Assembly (NCBI GenBank): GCA_964023275.1 | Contig: OZ029927.1 | Span: 11,945,226-12,009,225, forward strand | From: Norana najaformis | Taxonomy: Eukaryota; Annelida; Clitellata; Crassiclitellata; Hormogastridae | Length of the DNA stretch: 64,000 nt | Reading direction: 5' to 3' | Part shown: positions 39,101 to 51,800 of the stretch, in pieces | How the letters are laid out: the number at the start of each line of letters is the position of its first letter | Position numbering within the stretch: the stretch's first letter is position 1 | Translations under genes and position numbers: made by a program | Notes under the pieces: model-generated | Told to the model about the DNA's origin: nothing | Database searches by the model: none | Seen by the model: only the letters and a program-made list of their open reading frames with translations

Positions 39101-41721
39101 TACAATGTTATTTTTAATGCTATTATTATTAGTTTTACCCAAGGTATGTAATATCCCTCAAGGAACAAATAATTTAGCAATAGAGCAAGAAATGCAGCTC
39201 TAAGTCTTGTACCTCACTGAGGTCGACAAACTTCCCTGTGATTGCAACGGCATATTTACGCTGCGTGCAAATTGCGTGGGGCTGAAAAGATGGATTGTTT
39301 CACCTGGATCATCAAAAAACAGTTATACAGCAACCTATTCAAAAAAGAAGTCATATCTAATCGAGCTGTTCGATCCAAATGAATTAAAATGCACTTAAAA
39401 CCTGAATATTTTGCGTATTTAGGAAGCGCAACTTGTTCAGCTGCGCCTTATGGTGAAACCGATGGCAGAAGTATGGACATTGATAACATCACAAGCAAAA
39501 TATTTGCCAGATGACATGGCACCAGCGTTGCTCCAAGAGGTCGTTTTCCGACATCAAGAAGAGGGCCAGCTGACTATTAGAGCTAGGAATATCTCCCTTT
39601 TGAAGAACTCTTGAGGTGATCCCGTTCAGGATATAGTATACTGTCTGCTGGAACGTCCACTTGCCAATTTGCATACCAGTCCATGATGTCATCCTGTTAA
39701 GGCCAAGCCGAAGGTCTAATGAGTAAGGAAAAACCACTCTGTTGAGTCACAGGCCACATAATGAAAATAAGCAGGGTCATGAGCCAGTCACCAGAATAAA
39801 GTGATGACACCGCGGCCTTCCTTGCATGGCTGCGTAGATCGTTGAATGAGGCCCAGAAGTTCGGTCGAACTTTCCTGTTCTTACCTTTTTTCATTTTCTT
39901 TCTTACTTGCTTCTTCGATCCTTTGCCCCCTCTTTGCTTCCTTCCTTACTTTCTACTTCCTATTGTTTTGTATTCTTTCTTCTTTCTTCTTTACTTTCAT
40001 TCCAACTTCCACACTCAATCCATTTCTTATTCCGTGTCTTACGGGAAGTATTTACCGTATATGACGGGTATCATTGCAATAATGCCTGGGCTGAGTAAGA
40101 TCTTGTTTTTTTTCAAGTATGATCTTTTTCCTTTTGTTCCATCTTCCATACTCCTTATCTCATTTTTTATTACGCCTCCACTTCCTTACATTTCTACTTT
40201 TTAAAGTCCAATTAGGTCTGGATTTAAGGCACAGCGGTTCAAAACTATTCAATGCGCTAAATAATATTCATAAAGTGTGTCCACCTGTGGCATTTGCTTA
40301 GTATACCAATCAATGCGTTTAGGCTTTCTATTCGGTTGTGCATGACATGGTTAGCATTGCAAGAGCGACTGGGCTGAGTAAGACCTTGTTTGCCTCAAGA
40401 AGGATGTAAACTGTAGCTAAAAGATAGTTTACTGTATGGACAAAGTCGAGCTTATCAGATCTGGCATAGCTGAAAAGCTAATTGTGTCTGATAATTTTTC
40501 GTTAGGTGATTCCTTGGTAAGTTTAAGAAACGATATAAAATAGCAAAATCGGATTTGATTGTAGCGATCGATTAGCCTTATAAATTCAAAACTGAATGTC
40601 TTACTGTTAATGCTACAGTAAGAAAATTCAACAATTATGTGGCGTTTCTTACTAAACGAACTACTGAGGAGCGACCCGACATGAGAACCTCGAGGATATG
40701 CGCCTGTGAATAAGCTGGTCCTCGCGGCGCGGCTTTCTTTGGCGCTGTAGAAATCTCGGAATTACGATTACGATTACGATATCGGAGAGTCTTAAAGCAA
40801 TTAGTTGTAACAGTCATGTCCCGCTTCTACCTTAAGACCAATACTAAGTGGAAGACTGCTCCACAGGACCGTCTCACCACCGCGAAAGTACTTCGCTGCT
40901 GGGTAAAATGTACATGTTTTCTATAGCGACCGTAACACTGGTCTCGACACTGCTTGTTTTTCTATTAAATGATCGGGTGAGATGCTTCACCACTGTTGGC
41001 AGTTTGAATGTAATATAACTGCAATCATTCTGCTGACTTCCCATTGAACAAAGAATCCAGCATATTCTAAAAGGTATTAGGATTGTCCAGCTAACGCATA
41101 TTTTGTCTTTAAATACTCCCGACCGCATAAAAAGCTCACAAATATTGCATTCGTTCATCTGACTCTTGTTTTGCCCAGAGCAAGAGCGGTACTGAGTTCC
41201 CGATCTTTCACCGTCGATGATCCCAGGCGATGATCCCAGGCTTGGTGTAACCCCCTTCTCTCTCTCTGTGATATGTGTGTGTGTCTGTGATCCTCTTTGC
41301 TTAGTCAACGCGTTAGTGAACACAAATCTTAAAGCATCATTAATAAATACTGATAATGCAGTAGAAATTACAACTAAAATTACTACAACATGGGAGGGTA
41401 TCTCATTAGACTTAGTCTACACTTGGGATATCGCTGCATGTTTTTGTCCATTCTGTAAGTTCTATAATTTCTTTTTATCCTTCGTAGCCAATCTTTCGGT
41501 GTCAGATGATTCTCACTTATCTCGATATCTTCTATCATGCAGATTGTGAATCCGGAACGCTTACAGTAGAAGCGACCTTCAATTGATGCCATGTGCATTA
41601 TGATAGCGACGCTATAAGTTATATTAGAATAGATTCTAATTGATTAGAGAAAATATAACCGGCCGATTTAAGCATGAACAGTTGTCAAAGGTATAGCGCT
41701 TCACGGATTTAATATTTCCAG
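39101..41721. other. Gene-free stretch upstream of the gene E remnant
   Basis: No signal-peptide, D1, D2 or D3 exon of gene E was found here. It includes a pyrimidine-rich low-complexity tract at about 39870-40200, which creates hydrophobic Phe/Leu/Ser frames, and the repeat at 40700-40910. Short frames at 39207 and 41217 match nothing recognisable. Confidence 0.55.
40700..40910. repeat. Dispersed element with ATTACGATTACG motif
   Basis: Contains GCGCCTGTGAATAAGCTGGT, GGCGCTGTAGAAATC, ATTACGATTACGATTACG, then TTGTAACAGTCATG and AGTGGAAGACTGCTCCA. The first half is inverted at 37418 and the second half recurs at 15640-15790. An isolated ACGATTACGATTACG also occurs at about 38415. Probably one non-autonomous transposon family. 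Confidence 0.6.
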
Positions 41722-44391
41722 GACCACCTGATGCGCCGTCCAATTTTAACGTACAATACGCGACACAGTCTCGTCTAGCTTCAATGGCGCTGCATGTGGT
41801 ATAACGGCGACCAACAAGCAGTCCTCGTACAACTAAAGGATGTTTCAAACGACACCGAAGTAGAAACTCAAATTGTTACTCTTCTACCCGATTGTTACAA
41901 TTCATCTTATAGTACGCTGTTTAAAAACAACATTCAACCAGAGACTGACTACGAGGCCAGCACCTGGTCAATTAGCACGCTTGGTTTCAGTAACGTCGTC
42001 AAGTTGGCTGTCAGAACTCCTAAAAGACTCACCTTTGCTACTTCCTCCGCTAGCATATTAATCATGGAAAGTCAGGCTACAATCAATTTCCGCATAGCAG
42101 ATTCTACTAAAGCCATAATGTGGCTAAATGTAACTTGTTGTGTTGAGTTAACGACTGAGTGCAGTAATAAATTGTACAACATAGCCAACACAGACAACCA
42201 AATTGCATTTGACATTTTACCAACTGAAAATGAATATGTATTCGACTTCACCGTGTATGATAATGATGGCTACAGCTACATGTACACAACGGCAATTGTG
42301 GTAGGGCGTGGGAGTGTCAAGAATACAAGGTGGGTTTCCTGCAGTAGAAAGATCATAAAAATTGGATGACTTTCACATAGGTCACTTATGTAGAGGAGAA
42401 AAGAGGAAAGCTTCGAAATAAGTTAAGGCTGAAATGAAGTGCGCTAACAATTTTGAAAATAAGAAGGAGCAGAGATAATGTTGAAAGCTTAACCGAAGCT
42501 TATAACGTTATCACTTGAAGGAAGCAGTGCTAACTAATTACTTGAAAGGATGCAGTACTAAGGGAAAATTCTTTAATCTGGCATCGAACTAGGCAACTCA
42601 ACATCACACAAACAAGCAGAGAAATCGAAGGTATATTTAAGGTAGAAATTCTTCAGTGCAATTTATTTTTACGTGGATAAGCTTCAGTTAGAAAGTCGAG
42701 GAAACAAGGATGTGTTTGAAGTACGAGAAGCTTAAATGTAATAGCTGTAACCTGGCACTTATATATTTCTCAAAACTATTTGCAAAAATGTGAAATCTGA
42801 CTTTGTACACAGATCTTAGTCTTACAAAAAAATCTCTAACAATAAAAAATTAATTTAAAATTTAGTTGGCCCTGTGTTAAAATGGGTGAATTCTTTAAAT
42901 TTATAATTGTGGTTTGAGCATTTTTGGTCACTTGTTTGTTAGTTATTTACATTGAATTTTATTTCGCTCAACCCGTGAATTGTAAATATTTCCCGTACAT
43001 CTTGCTAGCAATTTATTGATGGCAAGAGGACCTTAAAGCACTTTTTAAAGCTATCGTTAGGCTTTGTGTACTCGATGATAATTTTGATTTTATGCAGATC
43101 CTACAACAGATAAACCAATCGCCGTGACAACTAGTGTTTCAAACGGCACCGATATCGTGACAAGTATAGAGAACGCGAATGTTCTGCTAATTGCGGTCAT
43201 TGTTCTAGCAAACCTCTTGAGATTTGCTATCTTAGGACTAATCGGAGGCTTGATAGCTTTTCTTGTCTACAAAAGGCGTCAAAAGCACCAGCCAAGCAAC
43301 TTACACCAGGTATACCTTTCTAATAGACTAATCGGATTGCAAGGCGAAGGATTTCGGCAATACATCCAAACAAGACATATTACCTCGAGACATGTTATTC
43401 TGCTTCTAATGCAACTTAAAATATGACAAATGGGACTTATTTTATGCTAGATATTTAACTTTTAAGTAATTTTTAAACTTTCATCAAAATCTAAACTATA
43501 GGGCCTATTGGAGACATGAGAGTGGAAATATTATCGGTTTATAATGCTATCATATAAGCTACGTGATGAGAGAAACAAAGAAAACTAATCTTCACAAAGC
43601 GCACGATTGTGAAGAGTAGTTTAATCACTTAGTGATGAATATTGCTTCAGCTTTTCTTGATTTTGACTGTTGCCTATTTCCCTGATGTCACTGCTACGTC
43701 ATAACTTCTGAGGAGATTACATATTGTTTTTGGAATTTAATAATACCATCTTGTTGGGTGACGTGAGTGATACATGCTTTAATAGGCGTGTATAGACATG
43801 TAGATGATGTATCTCGTCTGAACATACAGACAATTGTATAGCACCAGTTTAGGTTGATAATTAATATTGGTCGGTTTTAGCAGAGTTACAAATGGCAATA
43901 GCGCAATGAGGAACAATTGTTATCTCATCTAATAGCCTGCATGCATTGGAATTATACGCACATCTATGATCATAATGAAATAGCAAATATTAATATGAAA
44001 CTGCTTTTTAACCATGATAATTGGGTGAATAATCAGAATAAAGTTTGAAAAGCATTGAGGTTGAACTTATGCTGCTTTGTATATTGCATTTATATTGTGT
44101 TGCCGCTAGTACTCGTTAATTTGTGTCTACGGACATTCTGCGCAAGGCACATTGTCTGTACAATTCGTAAACTTAAGCGTGATGACCACTTTAAAGACTG
44201 CATTATGTTTCCTGTGTTGGCAGCAACCTCCAACAAGCATCACTCGGCCCTCTAATGCGAAAGGACTCGACACGACAACACACGAGTATCAAAGAGAGAG
44301 CAACTATGAACAAATACCGAATCCGTCAGCCTACAGTCACAATTACACACCGCTCCATGTTCTTCCTAAGCGGGCTGAGGTTAGATACTGA
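41722..44391 (+). pseudogene. Receptor gene E: 3' remnant (FN3, transmembrane, tail) with frameshifts
   Basis: FN3 exon 41722-42329, transmembrane exon 43098-43309 and tail exon 44224-44391 (TGA) are recognisable and mostly open. Defects: a 2-bp deletion near 41763 (GCGACACAGT versus ATGACACACAGT in D), an in-register TAG at 41776-41778 where paralogs have TCG, and an extra base near the end of the exon. No signal peptide or Ig exons lie in the 2.6 kb upstream. The helix carries Asn and Arg (VLANLLRFAILG), unlike the intact copies. The tail is the best ITAM match in the window: YEQI, nine residues, YTPL. Introns and tail group it with C and B. The good 3' exons suggest recent loss, or possible use as spare sequence for gene conversion. 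Confidence 0.8.
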
Positions 44392-45299
44392 AATGTTGTT
44401 CACCGGCTATATGGGCATCATGCTAGTAGACATTATTTTGCCCTACAATTCAACCGTGGTCTTACATTGTCATATCGGAAGTTTATTTCTAAAGTGACGT
44501 TATATAAATGTTCAGTTGCGGTTACGAACTTAAAACGTTTTGAATTTAAGTTAAGGGCAGTATTACGTGCTCCATAGATGACTAATTCAGTTGGACTAAA
44601 AAAGAATTGAATAATAGTCGTTACTTTAATGTGCAATACGTCGTTACAAAAATGCTTCAAGTTTAACAGCATCTAATTGTGGCTAATAATCAGCCTCATT
44701 TTTATAGATCCTGTAGGACCTTTTGTTTCTATAAAGCACGGAAATAGCTGCCAATTTAGCAGCTATTGCTATTCATGGCTTCTACAGACAAGGAAGAAAT
44801 GATAACTCGCATATGCAAAATTGATGTTGCATGGTCCAAGGCTATGTATAGATTCTACTGTCAATGCACAGATACATACCCATATGCAAAATTGTTAGGC
44901 CTATTAGATAGTCCAAGGCTCAAGGCGCACCTGAACTGCTTTAGGAAAGTTGTCACAGCCCTTTGTGAGGTTCTCAGCAGCTTTGCTAAGTTAAAAAATT
45001 CGCTGTATAAATATTCGTACATATATATATATATATATCGGTTTATATACTATTTTATAGATATTGAGGTTTTGCAGAAAATATCATTATGTGTGTCAAC
45101 GTAGAGGTTTTTGCTTTCAAGTGTATGTGGACGAATAACAGGCTGGCACAGAAACCTAACTATGTTCATTTTTAATTAACATAAAACTCCAATATGATAG
45201 ACTTCTCGCCATTCAAGGGTATGTGCATTAGATATGCACCCGGCATTTAATGATTTTCCCATTAAACGTATGTGTTGGCTGTAAAGTCAATGTATGTAT

Positions 45300-45430
45300 G
45301 CATGTATATGGCTATTTATATAGCGCCTTTAAGAACCTCACAAACGCTCCAAAACATGGGCATCTACAAGTTCTAAAATGGTGCGATTTAATATGAGGTG
45401 AAAATATCTCCTGAACTGTGAATATAAACA
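45300..45430 (+). repeat. Dispersed GGCTATTTATATAGCGCC repeat
   Basis: GGCTATTTATATAGCGCCTTTAAGAACCTCACAAACGC and the following TCTAAAAKGGTGYGATTTAATA recur at 57640-57740. Shorter or diverged copies lie at 22637, 36425, 48836 and 52665. It is a short interspersed family with no coding content. Confidence 0.75.
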
Positions 45431-45479
45431 AATAGCCTGACATATGAACCTAATTTTAGGCGTAATGTGAAAACACACA

Positions 45480-46859
45480 AAAGTTGTCAACCGGTCGGTG
45501 TGTAGCTGCAGAGGTGTGTCGGCACAGAAACAAAGCATTTTGGATTGCCACATCCAATAGATAATCAAAGATAGCCCACCACCAGTTTCTGGATCTGAGA
45601 GATATGTGGTATGTGCCATCTTATCGGCTCCGCCCATATGTCTGTTGTAGCGGTCGATAGCATATTGCATGGAGATGTCCACAAATTTCTTTCGGATCAT
45701 GACCACCTCTTAGCCGTGTCCAGTGGCTCGATGTCATGACAATTGGAAGCAAGTGTAACCACAATGTTGTCGTGCCAGTGCGTCGCAATTATTACAGATG
45801 CTGTATCTAGTCTGCAGTCAAAGGCGACCCAATCTGAATTCTTGACCTTGTCCACAGACAACACCCGGACAGTGTCAACTCAGTTGGTTCAAACTGTTAC
45901 GGTTGCCTGGATGTTCTTGATGCTCAAAAAGTCAAGCAGATTCAGGCTGGTGGAAAAATTGTGAAAATACAGTGTGTATCTGTCATCAGCTGGAGGCAGA
46001 CAGTCTGCAAGCTTGACAACGGCAGAGCCCGCAAGACCAAGCTGGCTGTCGGTCATTACAGCTCCTTGATATGGATCCATCTGAATTCAATATCCAAGTG
46101 TCGTGTTGATGCTCTATACCTTGAAGCCAAATCGTATAGGTTTGCCACAAATAAATTGTTTTGCACTGTGTCTGCCATAGTACGGTACCAATGATTCGTC
46201 ATTTGACAACTGTGTTTGGGACCGCAGAAATTCCGCCAAGAACCGTCGATTCAGAGCGTCTAATAACAGCTGAACTGTGGCCATTCTCTCATTTGGTGGC
46301 AAGTGTTCATTGTCCGCAATGTGTAGACACATCATTAGTTCGTCAAATCTGTTTCCTCTCATTGCACAACTGCTGGCCGAGTTCTTTACATCTTCTGCTG
46401 CCTCCCAGTAGAGAGAACGGCGATGCAGTGGAGCAAATTACTGTTCAGAAGTTGATGGGGCCACTTGTGCCTAGCGTCCCCAGAATGGGGACGGTATATT
46501 CCGGTATACTAAAAAATTAACTAAGCATCACTCAACACTACAAAAATAGATGCAGATAGCTAAGAGACAAAATAGCATAGGCTTATGCTCACATGTTTTA
46601 TTGTAATGTGTTATTGAAGGATAATTCAAGGTTATATGGATAACTTTATTGAAATTCTAGATTTACCATAATCGTCACAACAAAGCCATCTGATTACGAA
46701 CAAACAAATAATTTTCTGCCCATTTATAGCCTAGATGAAAGATAATTCAGTAGACTGTCGGCAGAAATAGTTGGTTACACTCAAGATTGCTTTATAGAAA
46801 AAATAACTCTTTCCATATAGGGGTCCCCATTTTGGGGGCGCTAGGCATTAATGGGTTAA
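45480..46859 (-). pseudogene. Dead piggyBac transposase and element remnant
   Basis: Minus-strand frames read in order like the DDE domain of piggyBac transposases: HRRSLYWEAAEDV, MRGNRFDELMMCLHIADN, QLSNDESLVPYYGRHS, KQFICGKPIRFGFKV, DPYQGAVM, LYFHNFSTSLNLLDFL, and DRYNRHMGGADKM near the C-terminus. At least two stops separate GFKV from DPYQG, and there are further frame breaks, so it is inactive. The right end is TTAA at 46856-46859 after CATTAATGGG. A 23-bp inverted repeat (46470-46492 and 46823-46845, 21 matches) lies inside it. No left terminal repeat was found. The related flanks of B and C lack it, so it arrived after duplication. Confidence 0.85.
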
Positions 46860-48295
46860 GAGGCCTTGGGCTACTCATGGCTTCAGGCCTATATAATCGA
46901 TGGCCCAATGTGTGTGATAACTTGACATCAATTGTTGTTGGCTCGTTGCTTTAGTTTCTGGCGGGAAACGAGTTCCTGACATAGAACCACAATCCATGTT
47001 GAGGTGCATAAATCGATGATTGTCTTGTTTATGTTGAATCAGGGAAATCGTTACGGAAAGAGATGCGACATAACTGTTTGCAATATGAATGAGGAGTCCT
47101 CCTGAGATGGGGAATACAGTTATTTGAAAGACTATTCGTCAGGGGTGTTTGTCTTCTGTATTTTTCAGTGATGAAGGATTAATTTTATGATGGCAGACTT
47201 CATAGAACAATTGATTACTCATAATATTAAACAGATGATTATTGCTAAACAACAACTTGACCTATAGGCCTAGTGTAACTTGACACAGATTTAACCTCGA
47301 TTAACAGAAACTGACGTGAAACACTTCTTTTTGTGTCTCGTACTTATTTACATTTTTCAACTGCTTGTTTTTTTAAATCAAAATTAGGTAGGCCTACCTA
47401 GATTGTGATTTCTATTGCAAAAGTTATATTTAATAAGTTATAGTCGTTTGGTAAAAATTCATTCTTGTTCAAACATTTGCTTAGCATGAATTGAGTAGGA
47501 TTTATAACTACATAATAATTCTCTGTAACATTTAGCTAAAGTACCATTATCTAAGTTGTAGTAAATCTAGCACAAATTGATAAGCACCAATTGGTTACAG
47601 ACAGTATAGTAGCCATAGAACAAACACCATTCTAAGCAGAGTTTGACTAAGATCAATACACTGGCCGTTGATCATGATCTAGCACCATTACACTACAGTA
47701 CCGTTGTCGTCACAGTAAATGAGTAGTTTACGGCCCGTTTCCCAGAGTGTTGCTGGTTCTGTTAAGCAAACAAATGGATCGATCAACTAGGCAGGTATCG
47801 GCGAGTAAGCTGTCATGCTTCGATCGTGTGAGGATTAACTGGCCAATGTTAAATCATTTTCTCAGCTTATTGCCTTAGCTTACCTGGACTAAACATGACT
47901 TATTTAAAACAGCAGGTGGAACCAATTGGCGATCACCAGTATCAGTTAAGGCTTTCAGGTTTGTATAGCTTATGACATGTACACCCTACATTAGTCATTA
48001 GTAGGAAGTGGCTATATTTAGTAGAGCAAAAAAGAGACGTAATATTGCTCACGTTGGGCAGCTCAGTGGCTGTATAAATATCATTGCCATGATCAACGCT
48101 GTGCATAGATATATTCACTTCATGTATGATGAGGTATACAGGAGATCGACATCAACGACACTGGCAGCCAAAATAAGTCGTTGAACAGTCTAAACTAACC
48201 CTGATGTATATGATTATACGCGCAACTGGGTCGAATCTCAGGCAGATGGCAGAAGCTCATTCGACATACACATAAAGTTATATAGAAACGTATAT
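46860..48295 (+). repeat. Duplicated flank block downstream of gene E, proximal part
   Basis: Matches 11150-12260 and 21040-22490 in order. Landmarks: GAGGCCTTGGGCTA, GTTTATGTTGAATCAGGGAAATCGTTAC and GTATACAGGAGATCGA. A tRNA-like SINE remnant with a B-box-like GGGTCGAATCTC lies near 48228. No gene is supported. Confidence 0.7.
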
Positions 48296-48713
48296 TGTTA
48301 TGTGCTAGTCCTAAGAAAAGGAAATAAAATCCCTTGGGTTGAGATAAAATGTATATTTACACTTGCAAGAGGTTATAGCACATAAACACAAAATACCTGA
48401 CATCAGACAGAACGTCGACGGCTGTTTTGAAGCCAAAAGTCGAAGTTTTCACATCAGCGAACAACTTGGACACAAAAACCTCTCAGGTTCCTCCAACAGA
48501 CGGAGGACCTTTACATCTGCTCGTAAAACGGAGTCTTGGCGACTAACAGGAACCAGAACCACGTATGACTCAGCCTATCTTAACTAGCCAAGCTCAGTCA
48601 ACTGAAAGAAACTTCCCCTTTTATAAGGATTCTGGGGTTACGCCCCCTAAAGAGACGGCTCATCCTTCAGTCACTCCTTACATCCGGGTCTTCCATGTGG
48701 GCCGACTCTAACA
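48296..48713. mobile_element. Candidate solo LTR, 418 bp
   Basis: Begins TGTTATG and ends CTCTAACA, with TGTTA/TAACA as inverted ends, flanked by ATAT on both sides (48292-48295 and 48714-48717). A TATA-like TTTTATAAGG lies near 48617. The equivalent positions in the B and C flanks have nothing inserted. Orientation is unclear. The flanking ATAT is low-complexity, so the target duplication alone is weak evidence. A 74-codon frame inside (48363-48587) is not supported as a gene. Confidence 0.65.
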
Positions 48714-48829
48714 ATATATATGAATGTGAACTATAAATTTCTTACATGTTAATATCATATGTTTTAAACGATAATGTCACATTACATCATTTATGTAATT
48801 TAAGTATGTTTATTTCCTATGTATTTATG

Positions 48830-51800
48830 TATCTGGCTATTTATACAGAATCTCACAAAGGCGTTTTATATATCTTGTTATATATATAATGTGCGTGAAG
48901 ACAATCTAGTTGACTATGTTATATCGTGTCGTTTGTATGAATTGTAATATGTAACGATGGATGTTTTATTTGTTGTGCATGGCATGTAGTGATAAATGTG
49001 TATTGCGAATGCCTGCAACAGCATTAGCGCTCTCAGAACATGGACCAAGTAGGCCTACCTAGAATGCAGTTCCAGAATTGTTCTGTTCCGTTAATATTTG
49101 TCTGGCATTCCAGATTTTGGAACCTGGGCCAAGTACCCAGAATGCAGTTCCTGAACGCATCTCTTCCGGTGTCTGTTCCGGTGAAACTGGATTAACTATC
49201 ACTCTGTTAGCACGTTCTCAACGTATTGCTTTAACCTACCTGAACTAGACATGACATCTTTTTAGTCTGGTATCTGTTCTATCACGGGCTAAAACTTCTA
49301 TGTTTCTAATTGCTACACACTTACTGTATCCTTAGGCTTTCTGTTCTACTAACAAAGGAATCGACCTGATTATGGATAGATGCTAATCAGACACCGACTG
49401 ATGTTGTCGTTTGCATTATCATAACGGCGCTGCAGAAGTTATAAAATTATATTAGAAAACTAACCGTTTCTTCTCACTCTGCATTTATATATCGCGTGGT
49501 TTAAGAAACTATCAAAGGCGCTTTTTAAGTATCTCTTTCTTTGTCATCTATTCATATCGCATATTGGTAAAAGTGAGCCATAACGGAGAAATCAGCCAGA
49601 AGCCTGTTTCAGTGCTTAGTCACGCCTTTTTGTCTTAAGTCTTTGAAGACGCTCTTGAATAATGTTGGACAATCTAAAAACCTCCCTTACGGATGACTAG
49701 GTACTGGCAGGAATAAACTTTTGGGCTGCAGGCTGAAATTGAGCCACGAATCCATGAAAAGCCAGGCATGTAACTCAACGCTTTCATAAAGGTTGTTCAA
49801 TGTACGAGTTGTGTCCGCATTTAATCAGGAATATCACGTCATTCAATAATTGCATTTTTCTCACAACCTACGTTTCAGATTACCACTGTCGAAATTGTTT
49901 CTTCTTGGCATAGACATTGTATAAGCGTGCAAGTTAAGGGCAAAGCCTTTAAATTTTTATTGTAATTTCCTTCAAATCTGATGGTCACATGCAAATAAAA
50001 ACAAGTAATTTAAATGTAATAGAAATCTTTTCGCAATTGGTATGTAGATTGGTAAATTCTTATTTCTTCTAGATTTTGTATAATTATTTTATTTCTTGAT
50101 CAACAACTCAATTTAATAACGTCTTGTCTCAGTACACATGGTGAAAAGGTAGGGTAATTTTGACATGATTTTGGTATCTTTTTCACAAGTACGACTGATG
50201 GCTTATGGCATTAGAGACATTCGTTAGTAAGAGGCTTGACGCAGGAAATTAGCTATATTTTATTGCTTTTTTCTCAGTTTCTGTACTGAAAATTTTCAAT
50301 TTCTGCATGATGAAGACTATGGAGTTTGTCTGTTTATCCTTACGGTCTCTGAGATTAAACCTTGGAGGACTTGGATAGCTGCCAAGTGGGTATCTTCTTT
50401 TCGCTCGCTCAGGCTATCACAAAACTAAATTTGGAAGAGATTCAACAAAGAAAACGACCACGTCTCTCTTTTTTGTCTTTATGAATACTGATGCAAGACG
50501 CACGATATATGTAAAAATGTTTAACCCCTGCTAAAGATAACATAACAAGTGCCAAGTGGTTCTTGAGACATTTAATCAGTGTTAGAACCACTACATTATG
50601 TATACGTGTTACATAGCAAATCATACATTAAGCCGTAGCATATTCACAAGCTCTACGGCATGTAGTACATAGCCAATGCACTCACGATAAAGAACATGAC
50701 TTACAAAAGAGGCAAACGTTCGCATATAGTAGGACCATGGGCGGATAAGACATGTGCAGTCAAGCATTATAAATTCGCCCTGATTTCATAATTAGCTTTA
50801 CAGCGACCAATTCGCTGATACCACATGATTAGCCTTATGATGCCCAATATGTTTGCAATCGTGCATGTACAGTTATAGGCCTACAGGTCTGATGGTGTGG
50901 CTAATTGCTATCACCCTTTACCAGTCGAATAACTTGAATACAAACTTCTCAAGTAACCTTATGTTAGCTACAAATGGAATGCAAAAATATATTTGTTAGC
51001 TCTTTTATGACTCACTCGTAGCTTAATACATATATACAAGTTAAGGATCTTTCTGGGTAGAGAAAACCGATCAGTAATTTTAAAAGCAACCTGATATTAT
51101 AAGGGTAAAATTAATTATAAATCTTAAGGGGTAAACTACAGTTTTGGTTTCGTTAAATGTTATTAAGGTATAACGTAAAGCTCTACTAGAAAGCACCAGA
51201 AAGGACCTCAGGTCACGCCTCGCATGACTTGCTTCGCTAATGAATGCTCATATTAGCACAAATATAAGCTGACAATGCACAAACTGACAAGACGCCGGGC
51301 CACAAATGTGCAGCACAGTGGTAGATTCGATAGCTCATTGGGTCTGCAATCCAAAGATTGCGGGTTCGAGCCTGCTGAGTGGACTCCGGGTAACAACCAT
51401 GGACAAGGTAAGGTGTTCGTGCATACTTGTTTCTCGCCTCATTTTTTAAGTGCAGTTGATTTCGCTCTGTGCTAAAAACGCCCTAGAGGTCATTGCCCTA
51501 GTAAGATCTGAATAAGAAACAAATGTTTGGCCAAGTATATGTATGATTCACTGCATGAATTAGATGCTTCGCTTTATAAGTGCTATGGAAAATCTGTTTA
51601 CTAGCATGCATTCAATAATACTGCTGGAGTTTAAAGAATGGGGTAAAGAGAAAAGAGCCTTTTTGATGCTCGGTGAAAAGTGTTGAAACGCCTACATTGT
51701 AATAATACATTATATACGTAAACTTTGCACATATTCGTGCAAATTGAACAAGTTAAATAGGTTAAGTGCATAAACAACGATATACAATCTTTGGGATGTC

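Noticed and set aside
39842-40204. Hydrophobic 120-codon frame resembling a membrane protein
   Set aside because: Produced by a pyrimidine-rich low-complexity tract; overlapping frames all look hydrophobic.
44766-45104. 112-codon frame starting MLFMASTDKEEMI
   Set aside because: No recognisable family, runs into a TA repeat, and no related copy is seen in the other flanks.
48363-48587. 74-codon frame
   Set aside because: Lies inside the candidate 418-bp LTR with no recognisable domain.
51300-51380. Possible tRNA gene
   Set aside because: A and B boxes are present, but no acceptor stem pairing was found and the sequence continues into a SINE body shared with 26265.
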